From contig NZ_CP058559.1 in the NCBI RefSeq assembly GCF_014467015.1, forward strand, positions 1,240,001 to 1,304,000: DNA of 64,000 nt, read 5' to 3'. The notes beneath the pieces are model-generated. The model saw only the letters and a list, made by a program, of their open reading frames with translations, ran no database searches and had not been told where the DNA came from. A program made the translations under genes and the position numbers. Of the stretch, positions 37,320 to 45,051 are shown piece after piece. The DNA is from Alkalicella caledoniensis (lineage in GTDB: Bacteria; Bacillota; Proteinivoracia; Proteinivoracales; Proteinivoracaceae). Numbering within the stretch: the stretch's first letter is position 1; each line of letters begins with the position of its first letter.

Positions 37320-38057
37320 ATGATTCATGTGGAAAATGTTTCCGTTATTTACAATAAAGGAACTCCTGCCCTTAAGGGTGTAAACCTTTCAGTGGATAAG
37401 GGTGAGTTTGTGGGTATTTTGGGTCTAAGCGGTAGTGGAAAATCTACTTTACTCAAATCAATTAATTTAATTGTAAGGCCTACTTTTGGGAAGATATCCA
37501 TTGATGGAGACCTAATTACTAATGCAAATCCGAAAAAGCTACGTACTATCAGGCGTAAAGTTGGTCTAATATTTCAGGACTACAATTTAATTGAAAGATC
37601 TTCTGTACTCACAAATGTCCTGTTAGGTAGATTAGGATATAAGTCTAGACTCCAATCTTTTTTGGGGTCTTTTACTCCTTCGGAATATAGTTTGGCTATG
37701 GATGCTTTAAAAAGAGTTGGTTTAGAAGAAAAGTCTTTTGTGAGGGCTGACAGGCTAAGTGGTGGTCAAAAACAAAGGGTAGCCATAGCCAGAACACTAT
37801 GTCAGCAGCCCAGTGTTATTTTAGCAGATGAGCCAATATCAAACTTAGACAAATACACTGGTGAACTGGTAATGGAATATCTATATGAAATAAATAAGAG
37901 CAGCGGTATTACAGTGCTTGTTAATTTACATGACACTTCCACTGCCCTTAAATATTGCTCTAGGATAATCGCTTTGAAGGATGGGAAAATAGTATTCGAT
38001 AAAGCTGCGGGGGATGTTACCGATGAACTACTACGTGGTGTATATGAAGAAAAGTAA
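37320..38057 (+). CDS. phnC: Phosphonate-type ABC transporter ATP-binding protein PhnC
   Basis: The 245-residue ATPase has Walker A GLSGSGKSTLLKS, Q-loop FQDYNLIERSS, the ABC signature LSGGQKQRVAIARTL, Walker B VILADEPISNLD and the switch His in NLHDTS. The pattern NxxxxVLLGRLGYKS is typical of PhnC. It starts 14 bp after phnD and overlaps the start of the permease gene by 14 bp, so translation is coupled. Confidence 0.93.
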   Translation: MIHVENVSVIYNKGTPALKGVNLSVDKGEFVGILGLSGSGKSTLLKSINLIVRPTFGKISIDGDLITNANPKKLRTIRRKVGLIFQDYNLIERSSVLTNVLLGRLGYKSRLQSFLGSFTPSEYSLAMDALKRVGLEEKSFVRADRLSGGQKQRVAIARTLCQQPSVILADEPISNLDKYTGELVMEYLYEINKSSGITVLVNLHDTSTALKYCSRIIALKDGKIVFDKAAGDVTDELLRGVYEEK

Positions 38058-39597
38058 AATCTTAAAGTTTCTTATAGTAGGTATTATTATCTTAGCTATT
38101 TTCTTACTAAGTCATGGTGTACAGTTCAATCTATTTAGGGTAATCAACGGATTACCTAGCATGCTTGATTTACTTTCCCGTATGTCTAGCCCCAATTGGG
38201 ATTACACAGTACAGGTTTTTGATAAACTCATTGAGACAGTTGAGATAGCAATTGTTTCAACAATCATGGGACTTCTTTTAGCCATACCCTTTTCACTTTT
38301 ATCTGCTAGTAATATCTCTCCATTTAAGATAATGCCCTATATTTTAAATCCCCTTCTTTCCCTAATGCGGACAATACCCAATCTCGTTTGGGCTGCTTTA
38401 TTAGTGAGCATATTTAGCGTTGGTAAACTTCCAGGAATTATAGCTTTGTTGATAACAGCTTTCTTAATATCCACTAAGCTATTGAAAGAGCAGATTGAGG
38501 CTATAAGTGATAACTTTTTAAGCTCTGTTGTAGCTACTGGCGCCTCCTCTTTTCAAGTATTAAAGTATTGTGTCTTGCCTACAATTAAAACTTCTGCTTT
38601 TTCAGTGTTTTTTGCTGTATTTGAGATCAATATCAGAAGTGCAACAGTCCTAGGCCTTGTAGGTGCTGGAGGGATTGGCCAAATTCTATGGAGGGATCTA
38701 AATCATCTAAGATATGATAATATAGCAACGTTGATCCTTATGCTTTTTTTAACCATAGCTTTGATTGATATGGCCAGTATCTTTTTTAGGAAGGTTTGGG
38801 ATGAATTCTATATTACAGTAAAAGATGACCGATTATATAAGTTATACCAAAGGGTCAAACCTATTTTTACTTCTGTCTTTGTTGGGCTTTTGATTTTTAT
38901 AACCATGAGAAATATAGATCTGAATAGGGTCATCTTAGGTCTAGGTCAGTCAAATCAAATGATTTTACGTATGTTTAACGCTGATTTTACTTATTTTTCA
39001 AATATGATTGTTGGTATAAGGGAAAGCTTGTTTATTGCACTATTTGCCACTTTAGTGGGAGGTATCCTTGCAATCCCCCTCTCTTATCTAGCTGCTTATG
39101 GAGTATCTTTTTCAAATGTTATGGCTTTTATAATAAAACTTATTGTAAATATATTGCGAACCTTTCCACCTATTATCATGGCAATTATTTTCTTTAGGGG
39201 TGTAGGGCCTGGTCCCCTTTCTGGTGCTTTAGCTTTAAGTATATACACCACCGGTGTACTGGTTAAGCTATATGGTGAAGTGCTAGAAAATACCCCTAAG
39301 AATATTAAACTTAGTCTTTTATCTGTGGGTGGTGGTAGCTTTGAAATCTTTCAATACGGCCTTTTCCCCCATACTTTTTCTGCATATGTTTCCCTAGTTT
39401 TGTATAGGCTAGAGTCTAATATTAGGACATCTACTATTTTAGGCATAATAGGTGCTGGTGGAGTAGGTACCATGCTAACGAACAATATCAATTGGCGTAA
39501 TTGGGAAAGGGTTGGCCTACTAATCCTTGGTATGGCGGTAATGATTATTATTGTTGATGGGTTTAGCTGGTTTGTAAGGCGTAAGATTATAAGATAG
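38044..39597 (+). CDS. phnE: Phosphonate-type ABC permease, fused double PhnE
   Basis: The 517-residue protein contains two consecutive PhnE-type permease domains, about residues 1-265 and 275-517. Each has its own set of membrane helices and its own EAA-like coupling loop (VVATGASSFQVLKYCVLP in the first, LLSVGGGSFEIFQYGLFP in the second) and a GIIGAGGVG/GLVGAGGIG element. Single-domain PhnE proteins of about 270 residues usually dimerise, so this is a tandem fusion giving a self-contained channel. The ATG at 38044 is chosen as the residues before it lie inside phnC; the open frame starts at 38014. Confidence 0.92.
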   Translation: MKKSKILKFLIVGIIILAIFLLSHGVQFNLFRVINGLPSMLDLLSRMSSPNWDYTVQVFDKLIETVEIAIVSTIMGLLLAIPFSLLSASNISPFKIMPYILNPLLSLMRTIPNLVWAALLVSIFSVGKLPGIIALLITAFLISTKLLKEQIEAISDNFLSSVVATGASSFQVLKYCVLPTIKTSAFSVFFAVFEINIRSATVLGLVGAGGIGQILWRDLNHLRYDNIATLILMLFLTIALIDMASIFFRKVWDEFYITVKDDRLYKLYQRVKPIFTSVFVGLLIFITMRNIDLNRVILGLGQSNQMILRMFNADFTYFSNMIVGIRESLFIALFATLVGGILAIPLSYLAAYGVSFSNVMAFIIKLIVNILRTFPPIIMAIIFFRGVGPGPLSGALALSIYTTGVLVKLYGEVLENTPKNIKLSLLSVGGGSFEIFQYGLFPHTFSAYVSLVLYRLESNIRTSTILGIIGAGGVGTMLTNNINWRNWERVGLLILGMAVMIIIVDGFSWFVRRKIIR

Positions 39598-39636
39598 AAT
39601 GTCACGGGTTTTATCTTAAAGACTAAAAAAGAGTAA

Positions 39637-39680
39637 ACAAAAAGACCGAGGAATTTATTAATTTCTCGGCCTTTTTGTTT
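39637..39680. terminator. Bidirectional terminator between phnE and trxA
   Basis: AAAAAGACCGAG and CTCGGCCTTTTTG form an imperfect 12-bp stem with T-runs on both strands. It serves the two converging operons. Confidence 0.85.
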
Positions 39681-39687
39681 CATAAAT

Positions 39688-40011
39688 TTATAGGTTTGAA
39701 TCTATCTTTTCCGCTAGTTTCTTTTTAGGCATGAATCCTGTTATTGTATCTTTTTCTTGTCCTTTGTCAAATAGAATAAGTGTTGGGATACTCATGATAC
39801 CGTATTTTGATGCTATTTCTTGGTTTTCATCTACATTTACTTTTACGATTTTAACTTTACCTTGGTAGTCTCCTACTAGTTCATCAATAATTGGAGCTAA
39901 CATTTTACACGGTCCACACCATGGTGCCCAGAAATCTACTAACACAGGAGTGTCGTTATTTAATACCTCTTGTTCAAAACTTTGAGTAGTTACTTCTAAT
40001 GCCTTTGACAT
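39688..40011 (-). CDS. trxA: Thioredoxin
   Basis: Thioredoxin reduces protein disulfides. The 107-residue protein has the active site FWAPWCGPCKML, the cis-proline loop MSIPTLILF and normal length. AAGGAGG precedes the ATG. It lies 13 bp after trxB and is expected to be reduced by that enzyme. The pair is transcribed from a promoter with a CsoR/CstR-like operator. Confidence 0.97.
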   Translation of the reverse strand: MSKALEVTTQSFEQEVLNNDTPVLVDFWAPWCGPCKMLAPIIDELVGDYQGKVKIVKVNVDENQEIASKYGIMSIPTLILFDKGQEKDTITGFMPKKKLAEKIDSNL

Positions 40012-40024
40012 AATAAATTCCTCC

Positions 40025-40939
40025 TTATTCTAGGTTCTCTATATATTTTTCTGCCATTACCGAAGCTATGGCTCCATCGGCTGCAGCAGTAACAATTTGC
40101 CTTAGTACTTTGACTCTTATATCCCCAGCTGCAAATACACCGGGTACATTGGTTTCCATGTTTTCATTAGTAATAATATATCCTTGCTCACTTAAACTTA
40201 TTTGGCCTTTCAAAAAGTCAGTGCTGGGGTCGTTTCCAACATAGATGAAAACTCCATCAGCTTCAATTGCACTTTTTTCCTTGGTATTAACATTTTCAAT
40301 AAGGACACTGTCAACTTTGTTTTCCCCTTGAATCTCTTTAACAACTGAGTCATATACAAACTCAATCTTCTCATTTGCAAATGCCCTTTTCTGTACTATT
40401 TTTGTTGCTCTAAGCTCATCTCTACGATGTATTATATAAAGCTTCTCTACAAATCGGGTTAGGAAATTTGCTTCTTCTACTGCGGAGTCACCGCCACCTA
40501 CAACTGCAACAGTTTTTCCTTTGAAGAATGCTCCATCACATGTGGCACAATAAGAAACTCCCTTACCTCTAAAATGAATTTCTCCTGGGACATTTAGTTG
40601 CCTTGGCTTAACGCCTGTGGCAAGAATCACTGTTTTCCCTTTGTACTCTCCACCATCAGTAATAATTTCCTTAACTTCTCCTTGTAGGGTTAGGTCTGTG
40701 ATTTCTTCGATGGCAATATCGACACCAAGATCCATGGCTTGATTGAACATACTTGTTGCCAAGTCCGGACCTGTGATTGACGCAAAGCCAGGATAGTTTT
40801 CTACTAAATGTGTTGTTGCAGCTTGACCTCCAGGCCCTTGCTTATCTATAAGTAAAGTTTTAAGTTCAGCCCTTGCTGAATAGATAGCTGCAGACAGACC
40901 TGCTGGTCCTGCTCCAATTATTATACAATCGTAAATCAT
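40025..40939 (-). CDS. trxB: Thioredoxin reductase
   Basis: TrxB passes electrons from NADPH through FAD to thioredoxin. The 304-residue protein has the FAD motif IIGAGPAGLSAAIYSARA, the redox pair CATCDGAFF, the NADPH motif VVGGGDSAVEEA and the second FAD motif GVFAAGDIRVK. GGAGGGA precedes the ATG. It heads the trxB-trxA operon. A strong promoter and a 17-bp GC-rich palindrome lie immediately upstream. In anaerobes some relatives use ferredoxin; the NADPH-type motif GGGDSA...HRRDELRA is present here, favouring NADPH. Confidence 0.96.
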   Translation of the reverse strand: MIYDCIIIGAGPAGLSAAIYSARAELKTLLIDKQGPGGQAATTHLVENYPGFASITGPDLATSMFNQAMDLGVDIAIEEITDLTLQGEVKEIITDGGEYKGKTVILATGVKPRQLNVPGEIHFRGKGVSYCATCDGAFFKGKTVAVVGGGDSAVEEANFLTRFVEKLYIIHRRDELRATKIVQKRAFANEKIEFVYDSVVKEIQGENKVDSVLIENVNTKEKSAIEADGVFIYVGNDPSTDFLKGQISLSEQGYIITNENMETNVPGVFAAGDIRVKVLRQIVTAAADGAIASVMAEKYIENLE

Positions 40940-40951
40940 AGCTTCCCTCCT

Positions 40952-41009
40952 ATACCCTAAGGGGGTATTTTGTTATTTCTATTGTACTAGTAATCATTCC
41001 CAATGTCAA
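40952..41009 (-). promoter_or_regulatory. trxB promoter with CsoR/CstR-like operator
   Basis: On the minus strand TTGACA (41009-41004), exactly 17 nt, then TACAAT (40986-40981) form a near-consensus sigma-A promoter. The palindrome ATACCCCCTTAGGGTAT (40968-40952) begins about six bases past the likely start site. Read on the plus strand it is ATACCCTAAGGGGGTAT, one base away from the B. subtilis CsoR site as I remember it (ATACCCTACGGGGGTAT). A repressor bound here would block clearance. Confidence 0.8.
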
Positions 41010-41011
41010 CA

Positions 41012-42250
41012 CTACATTTGTAAATTTTGAGTTAATTGAGACTTATCTTTTTCTATATGGTTAAACCACTTATAAAATAATATGGTTGCAAATACATAAA
41101 TAATACATGTTAAGTAATATGGGATTGTATAGCCTATATTACTCATTAAATAACCACCTAATAGTACACTGAATGCTCTTCCAACACTGTCCATGGTTTT
41201 AAGTAGGGCACTAAGGGGAGCCCTTTCTTCTTTTTCAACTAGCCCCATGGATAGCTCGGATTCCACTGGGTGTGTCATATTCATCAAACTACTTCTGATA
41301 AATACTGCTACACCTACAACATAGACATTTTGTAAAAGTGCAATGGCCAAAAGAAAAGGAATAGAAGACAGACGCAGTAGTGATATCCCTTTTATTTTCC
41401 CAAGGCGAAGTACTATAAATGGTGCCATCAATGCGGCAAATGCAGTTGTTGTTTGTGATATTGACATAATAGTACCAATTTGCCCTATTGTTGCCCCAAC
41501 ATTTTCTTTGAGAAACACATTGAGTAATGGAACGATCAAGCCTGCACCTACACCTATTAATATGTGACAGGTTAGAAGTTTTGGAACATAATTGTTTTTT
41601 GTTGCCAAGTTTATTATACCCTTTAATTGTCCCTGCAAACTAAAGTTAAATGGTTTTATTGTTTCCTTGATTCCCGTTAAGAAGAGTATTCCCACTAAAG
41701 TAAAAGAAGTAAATAGGCCTAAGGTTATTCTGTAGCTAAAAAGGGTTTCATAGGGTAAAAATTCAACTAACCTCCCTGAGATAAGATTTCCCATCATCTG
41801 AGATAACATCATAACTGCAAAATTTATACTAAATGCTTGCTGCCTTTGTCTTGGTTCTGCATTTTCCTGGATAAATGGAGGTGCACTTACAGCAAAAACG
41901 GACAAGCCAAGTCCCCAAACAAAGCTACTTAAGTAAACAAATAGTTGATGGTCAAAAAATACCAGTATTAATATTCCCGTTCCTATAAAAAACAAACCTT
42001 GTTTAAGGCTCCACTTAAACCCCATTTTATTGCATACCATCCCTGCAGGTAAAGCAAGTAAGCCAGTGGTAAACAATTTTATTGACTGATACATCCCCAC
42101 CACGTCCGCTGAAAATCCCTTTTCTACTAAATAAAGATTCACAAGAACATTTCCTGCACCTAACCCTAAGTATGCAAAAAAAGATGCTGTAAAGTATAGC
42201 TTTAAGTTTTTAGACATCTTTTTCACCAAGGTAAAATAACTTTCTGGCAT
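41012..42250 (-). CDS. Major facilitator superfamily transporter
   Basis: A 412-residue polytopic protein with about 12 membrane helices in two halves. MFS features include GAGNVLVNLYLVEKGFS at helix 1, GMVCNKMGFKWSL as the loop 2-3 motif, and APFIVLRLGKIKG as the equivalent loop in the second half. No substrate-specific motif is recognised. GGGAGATGGA precedes the ATG. It stands alone between trxB and a binding-protein gene. Drug or metabolite efflux is a guess. Confidence 0.85.
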   Translation of the reverse strand: MPESYFTLVKKMSKNLKLYFTASFFAYLGLGAGNVLVNLYLVEKGFSADVVGMYQSIKLFTTGLLALPAGMVCNKMGFKWSLKQGLFFIGTGILILVFFDHQLFVYLSSFVWGLGLSVFAVSAPPFIQENAEPRQRQQAFSINFAVMMLSQMMGNLISGRLVEFLPYETLFSYRITLGLFTSFTLVGILFLTGIKETIKPFNFSLQGQLKGIINLATKNNYVPKLLTCHILIGVGAGLIVPLLNVFLKENVGATIGQIGTIMSISQTTTAFAALMAPFIVLRLGKIKGISLLRLSSIPFLLAIALLQNVYVVGVAVFIRSSLMNMTHPVESELSMGLVEKEERAPLSALLKTMDSVGRAFSVLLGGYLMSNIGYTIPYYLTCIIYVFATILFYKWFNHIEKDKSQLTQNLQM

Positions 42251-42398
42251 TTATTCCATCTCCCTAATATTTTTATACTCTAAATATATTCTAACATAAA
42301 GAGTACATTAAAAAAACGTCTAAAAATACAAATGGCCTTGGTCTAAGACTAAGAAAATTTTATAGCTAAGGTGCAATAGATTCTAAGGTAGTATTTGA

Positions 42399-42422
42399 CA
42401 AAAAAAAGCGCCTCGGGGGCGC
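42399..42422 (-). terminator. Terminator of the binding-protein gene
   Basis: GCGCCCCCGAGGCGC on the minus strand folds into a GC-rich hairpin followed by TTTTTTTT. It lies about 46 bp past the stop of the solute-binding lipoprotein gene. Confidence 0.88.
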
Positions 42423-42468
42423 AAATTCTTAAATGATCTTTTTGGGTCATGATATCTATTCTTTCCCC

Positions 42469-43728
42469 TTAGTCTTTTTGTGTCTCTCCATTTAGTTCAG
42501 AGGTTATATCCATAAGAACATGTTCTAAACGTTTTTCTCCTTTGAAGACCTTTTGCATCTCCATATTGAATAGTTCTTCCATTTGAGAGTAATTCGGTAG
42601 AGCAGGCTTTGGTATAACGTTGCTTACTTGTTCCATAAATATCTCTAAATATGGATGTTTATTAACATCAACATTTTTAAAAGAATCCTTATTAACAGGT
42701 AGTTGACCCAATTCATCAGCCCATAAGGCTTGAATTTTTGAAGATGTAAGGAATTTCAAAAACTCATAGGCTTCCCTAGGATGTTCTGTATCTTTAAATA
42801 TAACCATACTTGTTCCGTCAATATTTGAAACACTTCCTGCTGGACCATGGGGAAGTTTTGTTACCCCAAAACGGATACCTGAGTCTTCAATTTTTGGAAT
42901 GGAATTGGAGTCTAATATTACCATTGCGGCATCCTTGTTAATAAAGGATTGGATTGGAGACCCAGTCCAACCTTCTACATCCAATTGATAACCATAAAGC
43001 AGGTTTAATGCTTTCACCACTTCAGGGGAATCTATTTCTATCCTTTTATTCTCACTGTTATAGATGGTAGCACCGTAACTTCCCATATATGGAGATAGTT
43101 CCCACAAACTACTTCCATAACTTAATCCTATAACATCTGGATTCCTGTCTGATACTTTTCTTGCCAGTTGCATCAAATCCTCCCAGGACCAATTTGAATC
43201 AGGGATGTCAGATCCCGATTCTTCAAGGAGTCTTACATTGTAAAATAGAGCACTTGTATAGATTTGATCTGGGATTCCCCATACTCTTTTGTTATAGGTA
43301 TTAGAAAGTATGGCTCCTTCAACAAGTGTTTCTTTATGGTCTTCTGCCCAGAAAAGCTCCATGGGTAAAATGGTTCCTCTATCTGCCAGTGTAGCTATAT
43401 ACTCCATCTCCACCCTGGCAATATCAGGGGTTTCCTTTGTGGCTAAAGCTTGGGTAAGCCTTGACCACTGTGCCCCTTTAGGAATTCTCTCGACCTTTAC
43501 GGTTATATCTGGGTTATCTTCATTAAACATATCAACTATAGTCTGAAATACTTGATGTTCCTCGTCAGTGTATGTTTCATGTATTACCAACTCCACCGTT
43601 GTTCCTTCTTCCCGTTCAGGTGGTAACTGGTAGCCCTTAAATACTTCTTCACTGCTGCCATTACATCCAACAAGAGGTAATATAGTAGCTATTAGAATGA
43701 TTAGTGATAGGTATAATAATCCCTTCAA
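42469..43728 (-). CDS. Extracellular solute-binding lipoprotein, sugar type
   Basis: A 419-residue family 1 solute-binding protein. The signal ends LPLVGC with lipid attachment at Cys22. The mature part has FNEDNPDITVKVERIP, KETPDIARVEMEYIATLADRG and the C-terminal AYEFLKFLTSSKIQALWADELGQLPVNKD, which is the standard form for carbohydrate-binding components. The start is a TTG with GGGAGGGG upstream. No permease or ATPase for it is in the window, so it must use subunits encoded elsewhere, or act as a surface sensor. It is preceded by a glucodextranase-C-like surface protein gene, supporting an oligosaccharide ligand. Confidence 0.88.
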   Translation of the reverse strand: MKGLLYLSLIILIATILPLVGCNGSSEEVFKGYQLPPEREEGTTVELVIHETYTDEEHQVFQTIVDMFNEDNPDITVKVERIPKGAQWSRLTQALATKETPDIARVEMEYIATLADRGTILPMELFWAEDHKETLVEGAILSNTYNKRVWGIPDQIYTSALFYNVRLLEESGSDIPDSNWSWEDLMQLARKVSDRNPDVIGLSYGSSLWELSPYMGSYGATIYNSENKRIEIDSPEVVKALNLLYGYQLDVEGWTGSPIQSFINKDAAMVILDSNSIPKIEDSGIRFGVTKLPHGPAGSVSNIDGTSMVIFKDTEHPREAYEFLKFLTSSKIQALWADELGQLPVNKDSFKNVDVNKHPYLEIFMEQVSNVIPKPALPNYSQMEELFNMEMQKVFKGEKRLEHVLMDITSELNGETQKD

Positions 43729-43791
43729 CTGTTTCCCCTCCCATACCTTTTGCTTTAATTTTACCTAACTGAGTACATCAAAAATATATTT

Positions 43792-44667
43792 CTAATAACG
43801 TCTTCTTTTGATCAACATAAACCCGCTACCTAACACTAGAAGTGCCACAAGTACTATAATTAGAAGTTTATATGGTATTTTAATACCCGTTCCTCCCACG
43901 GGTTTTAATGTAGCTAGTTTGCCTTCCTTCCATTTTAACTGGCTGTATTGTTCTTCTGCAGTTTCAGCAAGTATATCGTAAACATTTGGATTAATCTCCT
44001 CGTCGGCCCCGCCACCTCCGACGTATTTACCACTTTGTTCAGTAACTGGTCGATAGTCATCTGGCCCGTATCCATCGTGATGCCCAACCAAAACGTAATA
44101 CTGAGTTTTATTATCTATTAATCCAATTAGGTTTTTTGCTATTGTTACTACTATATCTTTATTTTCTACCTTAATTGTAAAATTTTCACCTTGGCTGATT
44201 CCCTGACTAGCATTTGCCACATCACTTTCACTGTGAAATAACTTACCTTGATTCCAATCAGCTATTTTTATAACTTTATCCCATGGAGTATCAAACTGTA
44301 CCATGGCACCTTTATTAAATGTGTCTGTTCTACCTTTTCCTTCTCCGGTAACTAAATATATATCCACCCTATGAAAGTTAAAACCGTTACCTTCCCAAGG
44401 TGTTACATGGTTTGGTTCTAAGGCAAAGGTTAGCCTAAATTCTATCTTTTGTCCTAAGTCAGTAACTTTAAAGTTAGTTAGATCTAACATCTGTTCTACC
44501 TTATCGCCAAATTCCTCGGAAGTGGCGTATGTATACGTACCTGGTCCATTTGAGTCCCCTTGAGGATCTTGCATCTCAAATATAACTGTCTTTTGATTTT
44601 CAGCAAATGCTGGTAAAGTCATTAGCAAAATCATGATAATTGCTAAAACCATAGAGCCTTTTTTCAA
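43792..44667 (-). CDS. Membrane-anchored surface protein with glucodextranase-C-like domain
   Basis: A 291-residue protein with a signal peptide (cleavage likely after PAFA) and a C-terminal membrane helix (about 266-284) ending in KRRRY. The ectodomain begins FEMQDPQGDSNGPGTYTYAT and has LDLTNFKVTDLGQKIEFRLTF, GFNFHRVDIYL and the C-terminal YVLVGHHDGYGPDDYR. This pattern is that of the C-terminal beta-sandwich of glucodextranase and pullulanase-type enzymes, here without a catalytic domain. Start TTG behind AAGGGGG. It lies just upstream of a sugar-type binding lipoprotein in the same direction. A carbohydrate-binding surface function is inferred. Confidence 0.65.
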   Translation of the reverse strand: MKKGSMVLAIIMILLMTLPAFAENQKTVIFEMQDPQGDSNGPGTYTYATSEEFGDKVEQMLDLTNFKVTDLGQKIEFRLTFALEPNHVTPWEGNGFNFHRVDIYLVTGEGKGRTDTFNKGAMVQFDTPWDKVIKIADWNQGKLFHSESDVANASQGISQGENFTIKVENKDIVVTIAKNLIGLIDNKTQYYVLVGHHDGYGPDDYRPVTEQSGKYVGGGGADEEINPNVYDILAETAEEQYSQLKWKEGKLATLKPVGGTGIKIPYKLLIIVLVALLVLGSGFMLIKRRRY

Positions 44668-44929
44668 CTGAATTACCCCCTTATCTTTACATTCCAGTAT
44701 CCAATCCTGATGGATACATCAAGTTATTTAGTGCTACTTCTATAAATTATATTCTGCTTCAAAAAAAACAGACCTTATGAGGGTAATATAGACCAGAGAA
44801 TTAGTGGATAATTTGAGAACTTTTCTTACCTTAGTTAAATTTTACTCCTGTGACAATAAGTTGTCAATGGAAAGGAGAGGTGGGGTGTATTCTGAAATGA
44901 GTTTAGAGAACTGGGCTTATTAATAAATA

Positions 44930-44965
44930 AAAAACCTCGAACAGTGGCCTAGACCGTTCGAGGTT
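44930..44965 (-). terminator. Terminator of the pyrophosphatase gene
   Basis: AACCTCGAAC / GTTCGAGGTT stems are followed on the minus strand by TTTTTTATTTATT. It is about 85 bp past the stop. The rest of the 44668-45051 gap holds nothing else I can support. Confidence 0.85.
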
Positions 44966-45051
44966 TGCACAGGGGGCTAATGAGAATGTTCATTAACCAT
45001 TATTAGTTTGGGCAGATTAAAGGAAAATATACATTATAACTAAAAAATATA

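Noticed and set aside
44880-44925. Strong GGAAAGGAGAGGTGG site on the plus strand
   Set aside because: The frames that follow are only a few codons long; no gene can be supported.
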